Below, in pieces: positions 63,719-64,000 of a stretch of 64,000 bases of DNA. The notes under the pieces are model-generated. The model ran no database searches. It was not told the DNA's origin and saw nothing but the letters and a program-made list of their open reading frames with translations. Positions within the stretch are counted from its first letter, which is position 1. The number at the start of each line of letters is the position of its first letter. Source of the stretch: Caballeronia calidae (GTDB lineage: Bacteria > Pseudomonadota > Gammaproteobacteria > Burkholderiales > Burkholderiaceae). The DNA lies in the NCBI RefSeq assembly GCF_900044055.2, contig NZ_FCOX02000026.1, positions 1-64,000 of the forward strand, written 5' to 3'. Made by a program: the position numbers and the translations under genes.

Positions 63719-64000
63719 TCAGGGCGCGTCGTTCGCCTCACTGCTCCATTTCTCGATCAGGTCGACGGGAATGGCTCCGACGATCTCTGCATACACTTTG
63801 CCCACCAGGCTTTCCGAACGCCGCAGCAAAAGCGGAATCGGGCTGCTCGGTTCATGCTCCTCGAACCACAAGCGTGCCGTGCGTATGAGGTTGAGCGCGT
63901 GGTCGCGTCCTTGCGGGCGTGCGCTGCCGCATGGCGTCGGTGCCGGAAGCTCGATCGGCAGGTCATCAAGACCGGGGGCGCCGGTATGCATTGGCTCGTC
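63719..64000 (-). CDS. TssA/ImpA-like T6SS protein, C-terminal part (5' end outside window)
   Basis: The frame is open to the window end; the last 93 codons are seen. The segment ARLWFEEHEPSSPIPLLLRR followed by S-E-S-L-V-G-K-V-Y-A-E-I matches the conserved C-terminus of ImpA-N-type TssA proteins (F-x-x-x-E-P-S-S-P-x-P-L-L-L-R-R). TssA proteins cap or prime sheath assembly. It is the first gene visible of the leftward T6SS operon. Confidence 0.75.
   Translation of the reverse strand, partial: DEPMHTGAPGLDDLPIELPAPTPCGSARPQGRDHALNLIRTARLWFEEHEPSSPIPLLLRRSESLVGKVYAEIVGAIPVDLIEKWSSEANDAP

Overview
The window looks like the chromosome of a Burkholderiaceae beta-proteobacterium of the Paraburkholderia/Caballeronia type. 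Support comes from high GC (clearly lower in the first ~9 kb and in the RHS toxin tips), DUF4148 secreted proteins, an H-NS protein with an Ala/Lys tail, a glpSTPQUV-type glycerol ABC operon, an aryl polyene cluster and a type VI secretion (T6SS) vgrG/rhs island. No tRNA, rRNA or CRISPR array was seen.

Layout. 1-2.3 kb: 3' end of an H-NS family gene, a decayed J-domain gene and a DUF4239 membrane protein. 3.0-9.0 kb: ABC importer operon in the order glpS-glpT-glpP-glpQ-glpU-glpV, closed by a terminator. 9.6-20.8 kb: three MFS transporters, two LysR regulators, PBP7-type endopeptidase, Ohr, two small secreted proteins, a redoxin and an OmpR/EnvZ-type two-component system. 21.1-23.1 kb: a Tat-exported GH28 polygalacturonase. 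23.1-39.7 kb: an aryl polyene (xanthomonadin-like) pigment cluster in two divergent arms. The left arm holds ACP, ketoreductase, a flavoprotein with a halogenase motif, MipA/OmpV, acyltransferase and GT2. The right arm holds a membrane protein, AMP-ligase/dehydratase fusion, LpxL-like acyltransferase, LolA-like protein, MMPL exporter, polysaccharide deacetylase, methyltransferase, KS, KS-like chain-length factor and dehydratase, followed by a convergent UbiE-like methyltransferase. 39.8-40.4 kb: LysE-type exporter.

40.6-64 kb: T6SS island read right to left: TssA-like fragment, unknown protein, VgrG, a TPR-like adaptor, then a 1477-aa PAAR-like/RHS protein with a GIY-YIG nuclease tip and an Imm26-like immunity gene. 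Between this gene and an older displaced RHS tip (with its own putative immunity gene) lie two apparently identical head-to-tail copies of a 6879-bp unit.

The unit is the most interesting thing here. It carries a tyrosine recombinase, a CHC2/TOPRIM primase-ATPase, an XRE regulator, a SymE-like gene, a structured non-coding segment and, at its other end, the last 181 codons of an rhs gene plus its immunity gene. All three unit borders share an 8-bp core (CGGTTGTA; TACAACCG on the coding strand) inside the conserved Y-N-R codons of the RHS core, bounded by mismatches on both sides. Removing both units restores an in-frame RHS core joined to the displaced tip. The simplest reading is an integrative element that inserts site-specifically into the conserved 3' end of rhs, replaces the toxin tip with the one it carries, and pushes the old tip and immunity gene downstream. 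It appears to have done so twice, or inserted once and duplicated.
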